From positions 1 to 36,924 of the forward strand of contig JAHEMI010000015.1 of the NCBI GenBank assembly GCA_024643785.1: a DNA stretch of 36,924 nucleotides. Reading direction: 5' to 3'. Both the position numbers and the translations under genes were made by a program. The DNA is from Burkholderiaceae bacterium (GTDB taxonomy: Bacteria > Pseudomonadota > Gammaproteobacteria > Burkholderiales > Burkholderiaceae_E). Positions 28,581 to 36,901 of this stretch are shown in pieces (the stretch's first letter is position 1; the number at the start of each line of letters is the position of its first letter). The notes below the pieces were generated by a model. It did no database searches and was not told where the DNA came from. It saw only the letters and a list, made by a program, of their open reading frames with translations.

Positions 28581-28596
28581 GCGCGCCGCGGCGCGC
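28581..28596. repeat. Perfect 16-bp GC palindrome in the leader of the Liv-type binding-protein gene
   Basis: GCGCGCCGCGGCGCGC equals its own reverse complement. It lies 34 bases before ATG 28631, 20 bases upstream of the AAGGAGGAG ribosome site. It could be a regulator site or a leader-RNA hairpin. Confidence 0.5.
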
Positions 28597-28630
28597 ATAT
28601 GAAGGTTCTAAACCGAAGGAGGAGATTGTT

Positions 28631-29857
28631 ATGCGTCGCAAGTTGCTGCTCACAGCCGCCAGCGCGGTTGGAATCGCTTTGTGCTCATCGGTCTGGGCGC
28701 AGAACATCAAGTTCGCGATTCTCGGTCCGATGGCGTTTGTCCAGGGCGAGAATCATTGGGCCGGAGCCGAGATGGCCCGTGACGAAATCAACAAGGCTGG
28801 CGGCATCACCGTCAACGGGAAGAAGCGCATGGTGGAGATCCTCAAGATCGACACCAACGAGATCCAGAGTGTCCCGGACGCGACCAACGCCATCGAGCGT
28901 GCGATTACCCGCGACAAGGCTGATTTCCTGATCGGCGGATTCCGCTCCGAAGCTGTGCTGGCGATGCAGGAAGTGGCCATGGACAGCAAGAAGCTCTTCA
29001 TGGGCGTGGGCGCGGCGCACTCCAAGCTCGGGATCAACGTCGAAGAGAATTACGACCGCTACAAGTACTGGTTCCGCGCGTCACCGACCAAGGACGTCGA
29101 CCTGGCCAAGACCATCTTCACCGTGCTCGGTTCGGTTGCTGCCCAGCTCCGCGCTGACCTGAAGAAGGAAACGCCAAAGGTCGCCATCGTGGCCGAGAAA
29201 GCGGTCTGGACCGAAGGCCTGATCAAGGCCGCCCAGGCAACCCTGCCGAAGATGAAGATGGAGATCGTTGGCCTGTGGCAGCCGTCAGCGATTGCCACCG
29301 ATGTAACCGCAGAACTTTCAGCCATCAAACGCGCCAATGCCGATATCGTCTTCACGATCATCTCCGGCCCGCTGGGAATCGTGCTCGGACGGCAGATGGG
29401 CGAACTCGAACTGCCGGCAGTAGCATTCGGGATCAACGTCGAGGCGCAGAAGGATGGGTTCTGGCAGGCAACGGCCAGCAAGGGCAATTACGTCGCAACG
29501 CTCGACACGTTCTCGGAAGTCGAGATGACGCCCAAGACCGTCCCCTTCGTGAAGGCCTTCAAGGCCCGCTTCGGGAAAGGCCCGGCCTATACCGCGGCAA
29601 CCTATGACGTGCTCTTCGCGCTCAAGAAGGTAATCGAAGAGGCGAACTCGCTCGATCCCGACAAGCTGGTGCCGCTGCTCGAGGCGCAGGAGATCGTCGG
29701 TGCCGGGTCATACGCCTCTTATGACAAGCGCCATGACCTCAACTGGGCGCCAGGCAAGACCGCCGGGATCGCGGTCCAGTGGCAAGACGGCGAGAAGGTT
29801 CCCTTCTGGCCGCCGACCGTCAAGGGAATGCGTCCGTTCAAGATGCCCAAGATGTAA
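28631..29857 (+). CDS. Liv-type ABC transporter substrate-binding protein
   Basis: Periplasmic type-1 binding protein of 408 residues. The signal peptide is cleaved after VWA (residue 23), then NIKFAILGPMAFVQGENHWAGAEMARDEINKAGGI. The usual LivK GPLTG opening is replaced by GPMAFVQGE, so the ligand is probably not a branched-chain amino acid. It has FLIGGFRSEAVLAMQEVAMD, VAIVAEKAVWTEGLIKAA and a C-terminal YTAATYDVLFALKKVIEEA, all typical of the larger amide/aromatic-acid binding group. A very strong AAGGAGGAG site precedes ATG 28631. livH and livM follow. Together with the acyl-CoA ligase of the convergent operon, an aromatic or other carboxylic acid is a likely ligand; this is inference. 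Confidence 0.9.
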   Translation: MRRKLLLTAASAVGIALCSSVWAQNIKFAILGPMAFVQGENHWAGAEMARDEINKAGGITVNGKKRMVEILKIDTNEIQSVPDATNAIERAITRDKADFLIGGFRSEAVLAMQEVAMDSKKLFMGVGAAHSKLGINVEENYDRYKYWFRASPTKDVDLAKTIFTVLGSVAAQLRADLKKETPKVAIVAEKAVWTEGLIKAAQATLPKMKMEIVGLWQPSAIATDVTAELSAIKRANADIVFTIISGPLGIVLGRQMGELELPAVAFGINVEAQKDGFWQATASKGNYVATLDTFSEVEMTPKTVPFVKAFKARFGKGPAYTAATYDVLFALKKVIEEANSLDPDKLVPLLEAQEIVGAGSYASYDKRHDLNWAPGKTAGIAVQWQDGEKVPFWPPTVKGMRPFKMPKM

Positions 29858-29872
29858 TTGGGTCGACTCGGT

Positions 29873-29914
29873 GCGTCGCGTGAAGGGCGATCCGGCAGGA
29901 TCGCCCGGCGACGC
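29873..29914 (+). repeat. Two-tier hairpin between binding-protein gene and livH
   Basis: Inner stem GGGCGATCC / GGATCGCCC (29885-29893, 29898-29906) with a 4-base GGCA loop. Outer stem GCGTCGC / GCGACGC (29873-29879, 29908-29914). That is 16 base pairs in all, separated by a 5-base/1-base internal loop. No T run follows, so it should not stop transcription by itself. Similar intercistronic stems after binding-protein genes (for example malE-malF) protect the upstream mRNA and raise receptor over permease. Confidence 0.8.
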
Positions 29915-29945
29915 AGTTTGCCAGTGAGCAGGGTAGGGTGATGCG

Positions 29946-30815
29946 ATGATCGCCGACATCTTCGTCAGCGGATTGGTAAATGGCGGCGTCTACGCGCTGT
30001 TGGCTCTTGGTTTCTCGTTGATTTTCGGGGTTGCCCGGATCGTCAACATTGCGCATACGGCGTTCTACATGCTGGCGGCCTATGTGCTTTACGCCCTGCT
30101 CGTGAAGTTCGCGGTGCCGCTGGCGGTGGCAATTCCGCTGTCAGTGGTCAGCGTGGTTGCGCTTTCGATGCTCTGCTACAAGCTGGTGATTGAACCGGTG
30201 CGCCAGCACGAATCGGCGGTGCTGATCGCCACCATTGCTCTGGCGCTGATATTTCAGGAGGGGCTGCTGGTGGGGTTCGGGGGCAGCTTCCTGGGCATCC
30301 CCAGCGCCATGGAAGGAGTGGCCTCGATTTTCGGGGTGCGCGTTTCCTACCAGCGGCTGATGATCCTGGCCGCGGTCGCGCTGACGCTGATCGCGCTCTG
30401 GTACCTGCTGTCCCGCACCAAGCTCGGCCTGGCGATCAGGGTTGCGGCCAACGACCAGGAAATCGCCAACCTGATGGGCATCGACGTTGGCCGGGTCGCC
30501 ATGTACACGGTGGGCATCTCGGTTGCGCTGGCGGCCATCGCCGGCGTCGTGGTGGCACCGGTGTTCGTCGTCGATCCGCTGATGTGGTTGTCGCCCCTGG
30601 TGATCATGCTGGCGATCGTCGTGCTCGGCGGCCTGGGCAGTCTCAAGGGCAGCCTGATCGGTGCCTTCATCATCGGTTACGTTGAGGCAATCACGGTATT
30701 CGCCGTGCCGGCCGGGTCGTATCTCAAAGGTGCGGTAGCCCTGTCGATAATGGTGATCGTGCTGCTGATCCGTCCCGAGGGGTTGTTCGGCGTGGTGTTC
30801 GAGGAAGAGCGATGA
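29946..30815 (+). CDS. livH: Liv-type ABC transporter permease, LivH subunit
   Basis: Inner-membrane permease of 289 residues with about eight hydrophobic helices. Family motifs are the opening SGLVNGGVYALLALGFSLIFGVARIVNIAHTAFYML, the coupling loop RVAANDQEIANLMGIDVGRV, and VLGGLGSLKGSLIGAFIIGYVEA near the C-terminus. ATG 29946 follows 88 bases after the binding-protein stop, with the hairpin between them. GGGTAGGGTGA upstream may act as a weak ribosome site. The 3' end overlaps livM by 4 nt (ATGA, 30812-30815). Symbol used at family level only; the substrate is unproven. Confidence 0.93.
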   Translation: MIADIFVSGLVNGGVYALLALGFSLIFGVARIVNIAHTAFYMLAAYVLYALLVKFAVPLAVAIPLSVVSVVALSMLCYKLVIEPVRQHESAVLIATIALALIFQEGLLVGFGGSFLGIPSAMEGVASIFGVRVSYQRLMILAAVALTLIALWYLLSRTKLGLAIRVAANDQEIANLMGIDVGRVAMYTVGISVALAAIAGVVVAPVFVVDPLMWLSPLVIMLAIVVLGGLGSLKGSLIGAFIIGYVEAITVFAVPAGSYLKGAVALSIMVIVLLIRPEGLFGVVFEEER

Positions 30816-31861
30816 GGACCTTGCTGGCATTGCTGCAGAGGCTGTGGGCGCAATTGCGCCATGAAGTATTCGTGCTGCCAAGCCGCAGCTTCGTGTTGAT
30901 TGGGGCAATCTTCCTGCTGGTTCTCCCGCTGGTATACGGCGACACGTACGTGCTGCGGATTGTCACCATGACCGCGATCTTCGCGATCTTCGCGGCGAGT
31001 TGGGACCTGCTGTCGGGCTTCAGCGGGCAGGTAAATTTCGGCCACGCATTGTTTTTCGGCGTCGGCGCCTATACCTCGGCATTGCTTTCGTACCACTTTG
31101 GGCTGCCGCCCTGGCTTACCATGCCGCTCGGCGCCGTGATGGCAATGGCGAGCGGCGTGCTGGTGGGCATTCCCTGCCTGCGGCTGCGCGGCTCATATCT
31201 CTCGCTCGCGACGCTGGCCTTCCCGCTGATCCTGATCGGGATCCTTTTTGCCTTCCCCGACTTCTCGGGCGGTGAACTGGGAATTTCCGGATTGAAGCGC
31301 GTGGTGATCAGCCCGGTCGGCAACTACTATGTCGCGGTGGTGCTGATGCTGGTGCTGTGCATGACGATGTGGAAGATCGGTACCTCGCGCACCGGACTGA
31401 TCCTCCATGCCATCCGCGAAGACGAGGTGGCGTGCCGCGCCTCGGGCATCAACACGCCGCGCTACAAGCTGATCGCCTTCGCGCTTTCCGGACTGTTCGC
31501 CGGCGTCGCCGGGGCGCTGTTCGCCCACTTCCTGCGGGTAGCGGGTCCGTCATCACTGGAGGTGGCGCTGTCGTTCCAGGCGGTGATCTGGGGGATTTTT
31601 GGCGGCGCAGCGACCATCTATGGTCCGGTGGTCGCAGTGTTCGCGCTCTATCCGCTTACCGAGGTGCTTGCCAACTTCGAGTTGTTCAGGGAAATCCGCA
31701 CCCTGACCTCGGCGGTGATCATCCTGCTGGTGTTGCTGTTCATGCCCCAGGGGCTGGCGCCTTGGCTGCGCGACAAGATCGAGAACGTTTGCCCGCGTTG
31801 CAAGGCACGCAACGTCGTTGGCCGGCACCAGTGCCGGCTCTGCAACGCTGAACTCGACTGA
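30812..31861 (+). CDS. livM: Liv-type ABC transporter permease, LivM subunit with C-terminal zinc-ribbon-like tail
   Basis: Second permease, 349 residues. The membrane domain has the LivM hallmarks SWDLLSGFSGQVNFGHALFFGVGAYTSALL (about 63-92), GIPCLRLRGSYLSLATLAFPLI, and the coupling loop HAIREDEVACRASGINTPRYKLIAFALSG. After the last helix (LFMPQGLAPWLRD) there is an extra cytoplasmic tail with four cysteines, C327, C330, C341 and C344 (CPRC-N10-CRLC spacing), the pattern of a zinc ribbon. Ordinary LivM ends at the PQGL helix. The tail is in frame with no sign of frameshift, and base composition does not change. Start overlaps livH by 4 nt. Function of the tail is unknown; regulation of transport or protein contact is possible. 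Confidence 0.92.
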   Translation: MRTLLALLQRLWAQLRHEVFVLPSRSFVLIGAIFLLVLPLVYGDTYVLRIVTMTAIFAIFAASWDLLSGFSGQVNFGHALFFGVGAYTSALLSYHFGLPPWLTMPLGAVMAMASGVLVGIPCLRLRGSYLSLATLAFPLILIGILFAFPDFSGGELGISGLKRVVISPVGNYYVAVVLMLVLCMTMWKIGTSRTGLILHAIREDEVACRASGINTPRYKLIAFALSGLFAGVAGALFAHFLRVAGPSSLEVALSFQAVIWGIFGGAATIYGPVVAVFALYPLTEVLANFELFREIRTLTSAVIILLVLLFMPQGLAPWLRDKIENVCPRCKARNVVGRHQCRLCNAELD

Positions 31862-31882
31862 GACGCCCCGCCCGGGGCGTCT
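31861..31882. terminator. Hairpin shared by convergent livM and livF
   Basis: Perfect 9-bp stem AGACGCCCC / GGGGCGTCT (31861-31869, 31874-31882) with a 4-base loop. It begins on the last base of livM's stop and reaches the first two bases of livF's stop codon triplet. No T run on either strand, so a role in stopping or protecting both convergent mRNAs is inferred. Confidence 0.55.
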
Positions 31883-32630
31883 ACAGACCCAGGTAACCGG
31901 CCCTCAGGCCCTCGTCAGCCATGAGCTGCGTGGCTGATCCCTCGGCGATGATCTTGCCCTGCGAGAGCACGTAGTTGCGGCTCGCCATTTCGAAGACCTT
32001 GCCGACCTCCTGCTCGACCAGCAGTACCGGAATGCCGCTGGCATGGATCTGGCTGATGGCCGCGAACACCTCGGCGCGCAACATCGGGGCCAGGCCCAGC
32101 GACGGTTCATCGATGCACAACAGGCGTGCCTTGAACATCAGGGCGCGCGCGGTCGCCAGCATCTGCTGCTCGCCACCCGACAGGGTCCCTGAAATCTGCT
32201 TGCTGCGTTCCTTGAGCCGCGGAAACAGCTGGTAGCAGCGATCGAGATTCGCGAGTTGCTCGCCACGGCTGGTTTCCAGATAGGCCCCGGCCATCAGGTT
32301 CTCGAACACGGTCAGTTCGCGAAATGGCCGGCGCCGTTCGGGACAGAGCACCAGGCCCAGTTCCCTGACCTTGTGCGCCGAAAGCCCGTCGATGAATTCG
32401 CCATTGAAGCGGATCGAACCCTCGACGACGATGTCGCCGGTAGCGCCCCGCTTGGTCTGCGCCTCCCAGCGAACCAGGCCCGATATGGCGCGCAGCATGG
32501 TCGACTTGCCGGCGCCGTTGGGGCCGACCAGGCCGACCAGCTCATGATCGTCGACGCTCAGCGTGACATCGTTGAGCAGTTGCGCCTTGTCGTAGCGTAC
32601 CGAGAGATCCGAGACTTCAAGCAGCGGCAT
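31881..32630 (-). CDS. livF: Liv-type ABC transporter ATPase, LivF subunit
   Basis: ATP-binding subunit of 249 residues. Walker A is GPNGAGKST (G36-T44), the signature is LSGGEQQ (about 149-155), and Walker B is LLCIDEPSLGLAP. The LivF-type LSAHKVRELGLVLCPERRRPFRELTVFENL segment lies between them. The region EAQTKRGATGDIVVEGSI after Walker A is somewhat longer than in E. coli LivF. It overlaps livG by 14 nt at its 5' end, so the two ATPases are co-translated. Its stop lies within the convergent hairpin after livM, only 19 bases beyond the livM stop. The partner permeases are therefore on the opposite strand. Confidence 0.93.
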   Translation of the reverse strand: MPLLEVSDLSVRYDKAQLLNDVTLSVDDHELVGLVGPNGAGKSTMLRAISGLVRWEAQTKRGATGDIVVEGSIRFNGEFIDGLSAHKVRELGLVLCPERRRPFRELTVFENLMAGAYLETSRGEQLANLDRCYQLFPRLKERSKQISGTLSGGEQQMLATARALMFKARLLCIDEPSLGLAPMLRAEVFAAISQIHASGIPVLLVEQEVGKVFEMASRNYVLSQGKIIAEGSATQLMADEGLRAGYLGL

Positions 32631-33390
32631 GGTCGGCTCCCAGGTAGGCTTCGATGACCTTCGGGTCCTTGACCACTTCTCCCGGTGGGCCGTCGGCGAT
32701 CTTCTCGCCGTGATCGATGACGATCACCCGATCGACGATCGACATGAGCTCCTTCAACTTGTGCTCGATCATCAGCACGGCCGGTCCTTCCGAGTGCAGG
32801 CGCCCGAAGCGTCCGCCCTGATGCAGGCGCTGGATCGACTTGGCCAGCAGTCCGGACTCGGCCGGACTCATGCCGCCGAGCGGTTCGTCGAGCAACAGCA
32901 GTTCCGGCTCCGAGGCAATCGCCCGAGCCACTTCCAGGCGCTTGAGGTCGCCTTGCGACAGGGCCGAGGCGCGCTCCAGCGCTTGATCGGAGATGCCCAC
33001 GAACTCGAGCGCGTCCATTGCCTTGGCCTCGATGCGTTTGACCCACTCGCCCCGATGGCGGGCGCGCGGACTCAGGCAGGGAACCATGACGTTAGCGATT
33101 ATCGGCAGGTGCCGGAACGGACGGGTGTTCTGGAACGTGCCCGCGATCCCGCGATTGGCGACATCCCAGGGCTTGAGCCCGGAGATGTCCTCGCCGTTGA
33201 AAATTATCCGCCCGGCATCGGGCTTGAGGATGCGCGTGATCAGGCGCAACAGGGTCGTCTTGCCGGCGCCGTTGGGCCCGATGATGCCGACGATCTCGTC
33301 GCGCTGCACTTCGAAGGAAACGTCGTTGACGGCGACCAGGCCGCCAAAGCGCTTGGTGAGATGCTCGACCTTGAAGAATGGCGTGCTCAT
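32617..33390 (-). CDS. livG: Liv-type ABC transporter ATPase, LivG subunit (variant signature)
   Basis: Second ATP-binding subunit, 257 residues. Walker A is GPNGAGKTT (G38-T46). The LivG-type GIAGTFQNTRPFRHLPIIANVMV segment follows. The ABC signature reads LSQGDLKRLEVARA in place of LSGGQ or LPYGQQ, and Walker B is LLLLDEPLGGMSPAE. An extra stretch of about 10 residues (HQGGRFGRLHSEG) precedes the AVLMIEHKLKELM H-loop region compared with common LivG. It lies 2 bases after the acyl-CoA ligase stop and overlaps livF by 14 nt, so ligase and both ATPases form one leftward operon. The variant signature is seen in some aromatic-acid type Liv systems, which agrees with the ligase. Confidence 0.92.
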   Translation of the reverse strand: MSTPFFKVEHLTKRFGGLVAVNDVSFEVQRDEIVGIIGPNGAGKTTLLRLITRILKPDAGRIIFNGEDISGLKPWDVANRGIAGTFQNTRPFRHLPIIANVMVPCLSPRARHRGEWVKRIEAKAMDALEFVGISDQALERASALSQGDLKRLEVARAIASEPELLLLDEPLGGMSPAESGLLAKSIQRLHQGGRFGRLHSEGPAVLMIEHKLKELMSIVDRVIVIDHGEKIADGPPGEVVKDPKVIEAYLGADHAAA

Positions 33391-33392
33391 GA

Positions 33393-35108
33393 TCAGGCCG
33401 AACGCTCGTCGTGTTGCTCGCGCAGCTCACGGCGCGACACCTTGCCGACATCGGTCTTGGGCAATTCGCCGCGGAACTCGATGATTTGGGGCACCTTGTA
33501 TCCGGCCAGCTGGGCCCGGCAGTACTCCATGATGTCCTCTTCGGAGAGCTTGCCGCGCGCTTCCGGCTGCAACACTACGATAGCCTTGATCCGTTGTCCG
33601 ACCGCGGGGTCGGGAACCCCGATTACTCCGGCCCCCTTGATCATCTCGTGTTCGTAGAGCACGTCCTCGATATCCTTGGCGAACACTGAGTGGCCCTTGT
33701 ACTTGATGAGGTCCTTGGAGCGGTCGTGGAAGTGGAAATAGCCTTCGTCGTCCATGTGCACGATGTCGCCCGTGCGCATCCAGCGTTCGCCGTCGATGTC
33801 CATGAATACCTTGGCCGATTCCTCAGGGGCATTCCAGTAGCCCGCCATGATGTTCGGACCATTGAGGATCAGCTCGCCGGATTCGCCGGGAGCGACGAAC
33901 TCGGAAGTCTCCGGATCGATCACTGCGGCCATGACGTTGGGCACCGGCACCCCGAACGAACCGCTCTTGGGACGGTTCAACGGATTGACGTGGGCGGCAG
34001 CGCAGGTCTCGGTCATGCCATAGCCCTCGGTGATCGAAGACCCGGTGCGCTGCGTCCACTCCTTGGTTGTCGACTCGTGCAGGGTATCGGCGCCCGAGAC
34101 CAGCAACTTGAGACGCCGCCAGTTGACCTTGCCGGTGTCCTTGTGGTCCTTGAGGTACTCGTAGAGGGTTGGCACGCCATAGAAGATGCTTGCCTTGTAG
34201 CGCTCCATCGCTTCGAGAATGCTCTCGGTGTCGGGCGTGGTGAAGAGCACCAGCGTCGCGCCCTGCATCAGTCCGCCGAGCATGATCACCACCTGGCCGT
34301 AGATGTGGAACAACGGCAGGAACGCGATTGCCACCTCCTTGCCCGGCTCCAGCCGCGTGAACCCGACTTCGCCCGCGACCTGCGCCGAAATCAGGTTGTG
34401 GTGGGTGAGCATCACGCCTTTGGGATTGCCCGTGGTACCACCCGTATAGGGCAGGGCGGCCAGGTCGGTCATCGGGTCGATGGTGACCGCGGGGAGTTCG
34501 CCCTTGGGGGTCGCCGCGAGATCGCGGAAATCGTGCACGTTGGCGCGCGCCGGCACCGACGGCGCCGGGACGTTGAGTTCGGTGAAGATCTTGCCGAGGA
34601 ACGAGCGCCCGATCATGCGCCGCAATGGCGGCAGGTAGTCACCGATGTTGGTGACCACGACGTGGTCGAGCTGGGCGCCGGACTTCTCGACCTTGTCGAA
34701 CAGGATGTCCTGGCAGATCACGATCCTGGCGCCACTGTTGGCAAGCTGGAACTTGACCTCGTGGCTGGTATAGACCGGGCTGACCGGAGTTGGCGTGGCA
34801 CCGAGCTTGAGGACCGCAAAATAGGCAATGATGAACTGCGGGCTGTTGAGCAGGTACAGTGCGACCCGATCGGCCTTCTTGACGCCCAGTTTGGCCAGGC
34901 CCAGCGCGAAGCGGTCGGTCTCTTCGCGCAGGGTGCGATAGGAAATTTCCCGTCCGTGAAAGACCAGCGCGACCTGCGTCGCGTAACGCTCGGTTGCTTC
35001 GTCGAAAGCTTGCGGCACCGAGCGCAACGGTATCTCCGGATTGGCTGGCACGCCCTCCTCGTAGAATGCAAGCCATGGCCGGGACAGGTACGCGGACTTG
35101 TTATCCAT
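33393..35108 (-). CDS. Acyl-CoA ligase (long-chain fatty acid/aromatic acid type)
   Basis: AMP-forming ligase of 571 residues that activates a carboxylic acid to its CoA thioester. Core motifs are the AMP-binding P-loop YTGGTTGNPK (221-230), the GYGMTE motif (about 363-368), the hinge region MRTGDIVHMDDEGYFHFHDRSKDLIKYKG, and the catalytic lysine K556 in PKTDVGKVSRRE. Length and the N-terminal domain fit the FadD-like group, but ligand cannot be read from sequence. GAGGAG lies 4 bases before ATG 35108. It is the first gene of the leftward operon with livG and livF, linking uptake to activation (vectorial acylation is an inference). Confidence 0.92.
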   Translation of the reverse strand: MDNKSAYLSRPWLAFYEEGVPANPEIPLRSVPQAFDEATERYATQVALVFHGREISYRTLREETDRFALGLAKLGVKKADRVALYLLNSPQFIIAYFAVLKLGATPTPVSPVYTSHEVKFQLANSGARIVICQDILFDKVEKSGAQLDHVVVTNIGDYLPPLRRMIGRSFLGKIFTELNVPAPSVPARANVHDFRDLAATPKGELPAVTIDPMTDLAALPYTGGTTGNPKGVMLTHHNLISAQVAGEVGFTRLEPGKEVAIAFLPLFHIYGQVVIMLGGLMQGATLVLFTTPDTESILEAMERYKASIFYGVPTLYEYLKDHKDTGKVNWRRLKLLVSGADTLHESTTKEWTQRTGSSITEGYGMTETCAAAHVNPLNRPKSGSFGVPVPNVMAAVIDPETSEFVAPGESGELILNGPNIMAGYWNAPEESAKVFMDIDGERWMRTGDIVHMDDEGYFHFHDRSKDLIKYKGHSVFAKDIEDVLYEHEMIKGAGVIGVPDPAVGQRIKAIVVLQPEARGKLSEEDIMEYCRAQLAGYKVPQIIEFRGELPKTDVGKVSRRELREQHDERSA

Positions 35109-35154
35109 AGTCTCCTCGAGATGGGCTCAGTGGGGAGCGCCGGTCACAGGTGTT

Positions 35155-35183
35155 GTTCTAGCACGTTCCGCGTATGCTGCCAT
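35155..35183 (-). promoter_or_regulatory. Candidate promoter of the acyl-CoA ligase-livGF operon
   Basis: On the minus strand ATGGCA (complement of 35178-35183), a 17-base spacer and TAGAAC (complement of 35155-35160), both 4/6 matches, about 47 bases before ATG 35108. The 184-base divergent gap to tadA must also hold the tadA promoter, which I could not place with confidence. Confidence 0.35.
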
Positions 35184-35286
35184 GCTCATCCGTGGCGGGC
35201 AAGGGTAAGCGATGACGTCAGCATGAGATGCCTGTTAATTTGTGGGGCGGCATGCGCCGTCATGTTTAATGGTGTTGCGGGAATAA

Positions 35287-35814
<528 letters not shown>

Positions 35815-35918
35815 GGATATTCCGGGCAGTCGAATGTCAACCAAGGGTCGCTGGCCGACCATGGCTCATGGACTATGGTCACCTTCGGGCAGGACTTATC
35901 GGCGGGGATGAACGCGAA

Positions 35919-35955
35919 CGACCTGCCTTGCACAACACGGGTGCAGGGCAGGTCG
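35919..35955. repeat. Long intergenic hairpin between convergent tadA and the lipoprotein gene
   Basis: A 15-bp stem, CGACCTGCCTTGCAC with GTGCAGGGCAGGTCG (35919-35933, 35941-35955), with one G-T pair and a 7-base loop. It is the longest uninterrupted RNA stem noted in the window. No T run flanks it, so it is an unusual terminator or a stable 3'-end structure for one or both convergent transcripts. Confidence 0.75.
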
Positions 35956-35989
35956 CCGACCAGGTATGAAGCGCGACTGCAAACCAGTT

Positions 35990-36721
35990 CTAGAAGAAGG
36001 TCATCGTCAGGGCCATGCCGTCGCCGCTGTCCTTGATCGAGAGGAGAGTGCTCTCACTGGCGACATTGATCCGGAACGTCATGGTCTCGGATGACCATGC
36101 ATCGCTGTAAATGATCTTGAACAATACGGTGTCCTTGGTATCGGCGGCGACCTGATAGGAAACCGTCACCACACCGCAGCTAAAGGTCTTGGCGGCCGAG
36201 TCCCACGCTTCCATCGTAAACATCTGCCCCGAATCTCCAACCTTGGCGGCGGTTGGCAATGGCGCCTGGTTGCTGGCGACGTTGTAGGTGCATTCGGGCA
36301 ACCAGTCCGGATCAGATTGAATGATTCGGCCGAGATACCCGTAGTTGCTGTCGATGTAATCGGTATAGCGATAGTTGAATGGAAAGACTTCGCCACTGGA
36401 GCCACATCCGCTCAAGATCATCGGAATGTCGGCGACCGAGAGTTTCTGGAAGCCGTTGATGCTTTCGAACGTGCTCGGCAGCAGGCCGCCGAGGGTGAAG
36501 ACGCCGCTGCCGGTCGCTGACGTAACCGATATGACGCAGTCGCCAAGATCGATCTTGCCGGACATCGAAAAATTGTAGGTGGTGATTTCGGTGGTCTGAT
36601 TGACCCAGGCTTGCTGGAGGTCGAAGGCATATTTGGACACCTCCGGGCCACCGCCGCCGCAGGCGGCCAGCATGGTCGAAACCAGGATTGCGGCAATTGC
36701 TGAGGCTGTTCTTCGTAACAT
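35990..36721 (-). CDS. Lipoprotein of unknown family
   Basis: A 243-residue secreted lipoprotein that I do not recognise. The signal peptide has lipobox LAAC, with lipidated C21 followed by a run of four Gly. Position +2 is Gly, which favours the outer membrane. The mature part is rich in Ser, Thr, Tyr and Asp, consistent with a beta-strand protein. It holds four further cysteines (C62, C106, C144, C182), enough for two disulfides. AAGGAA lies 8 bases before ATG 36721. The upstream gap (36722-36906) is AT-rich for this window and holds an AAGTAA-N8-TTACTT repeat (36840-36859). It is alone on its strand, convergent with tadA. Its lower GC and unusual composition hint at acquisition, but this is uncertain. 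Confidence 0.75.
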   Translation of the reverse strand: MLRRTASAIAAILVSTMLAACGGGGPEVSKYAFDLQQAWVNQTTEITTYNFSMSGKIDLGDCVISVTSATGSGVFTLGGLLPSTFESINGFQKLSVADIPMILSGCGSSGEVFPFNYRYTDYIDSNYGYLGRIIQSDPDWLPECTYNVASNQAPLPTAAKVGDSGQMFTMEAWDSAAKTFSCGVVTVSYQVAADTKDTVLFKIIYSDAWSSETMTFRINVASESTLLSIKDSGDGMALTMTFF

Positions 36722-36901
36722 GGCGATTCCTTTCTGGAAGGAGATTGACGGTCACTGGCGGCTGTTGCAACGCCGAGGAGGGGGCTGGCAACAAGCTCGC
36801 TGTGACGGCTCAATTATCGGCTTACGCGATTCTTATAGGAAGTAACTTGTCGCTTACTTATGGCTGGCGACGCGCTCATCGCACACCTGCAATCGGGAAT
36901 G

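Noticed and set aside
35815-36010. Open frame after the tadA TGA suggesting stop-codon readthrough, and a minus-strand frame (35709-35933) across the same gap
   Set aside because: TadA ends at its normal family length and long stop-free runs are common in GC-rich DNA. Neither frame has recognisable sequence, and the minus frame runs antisense into tadA.
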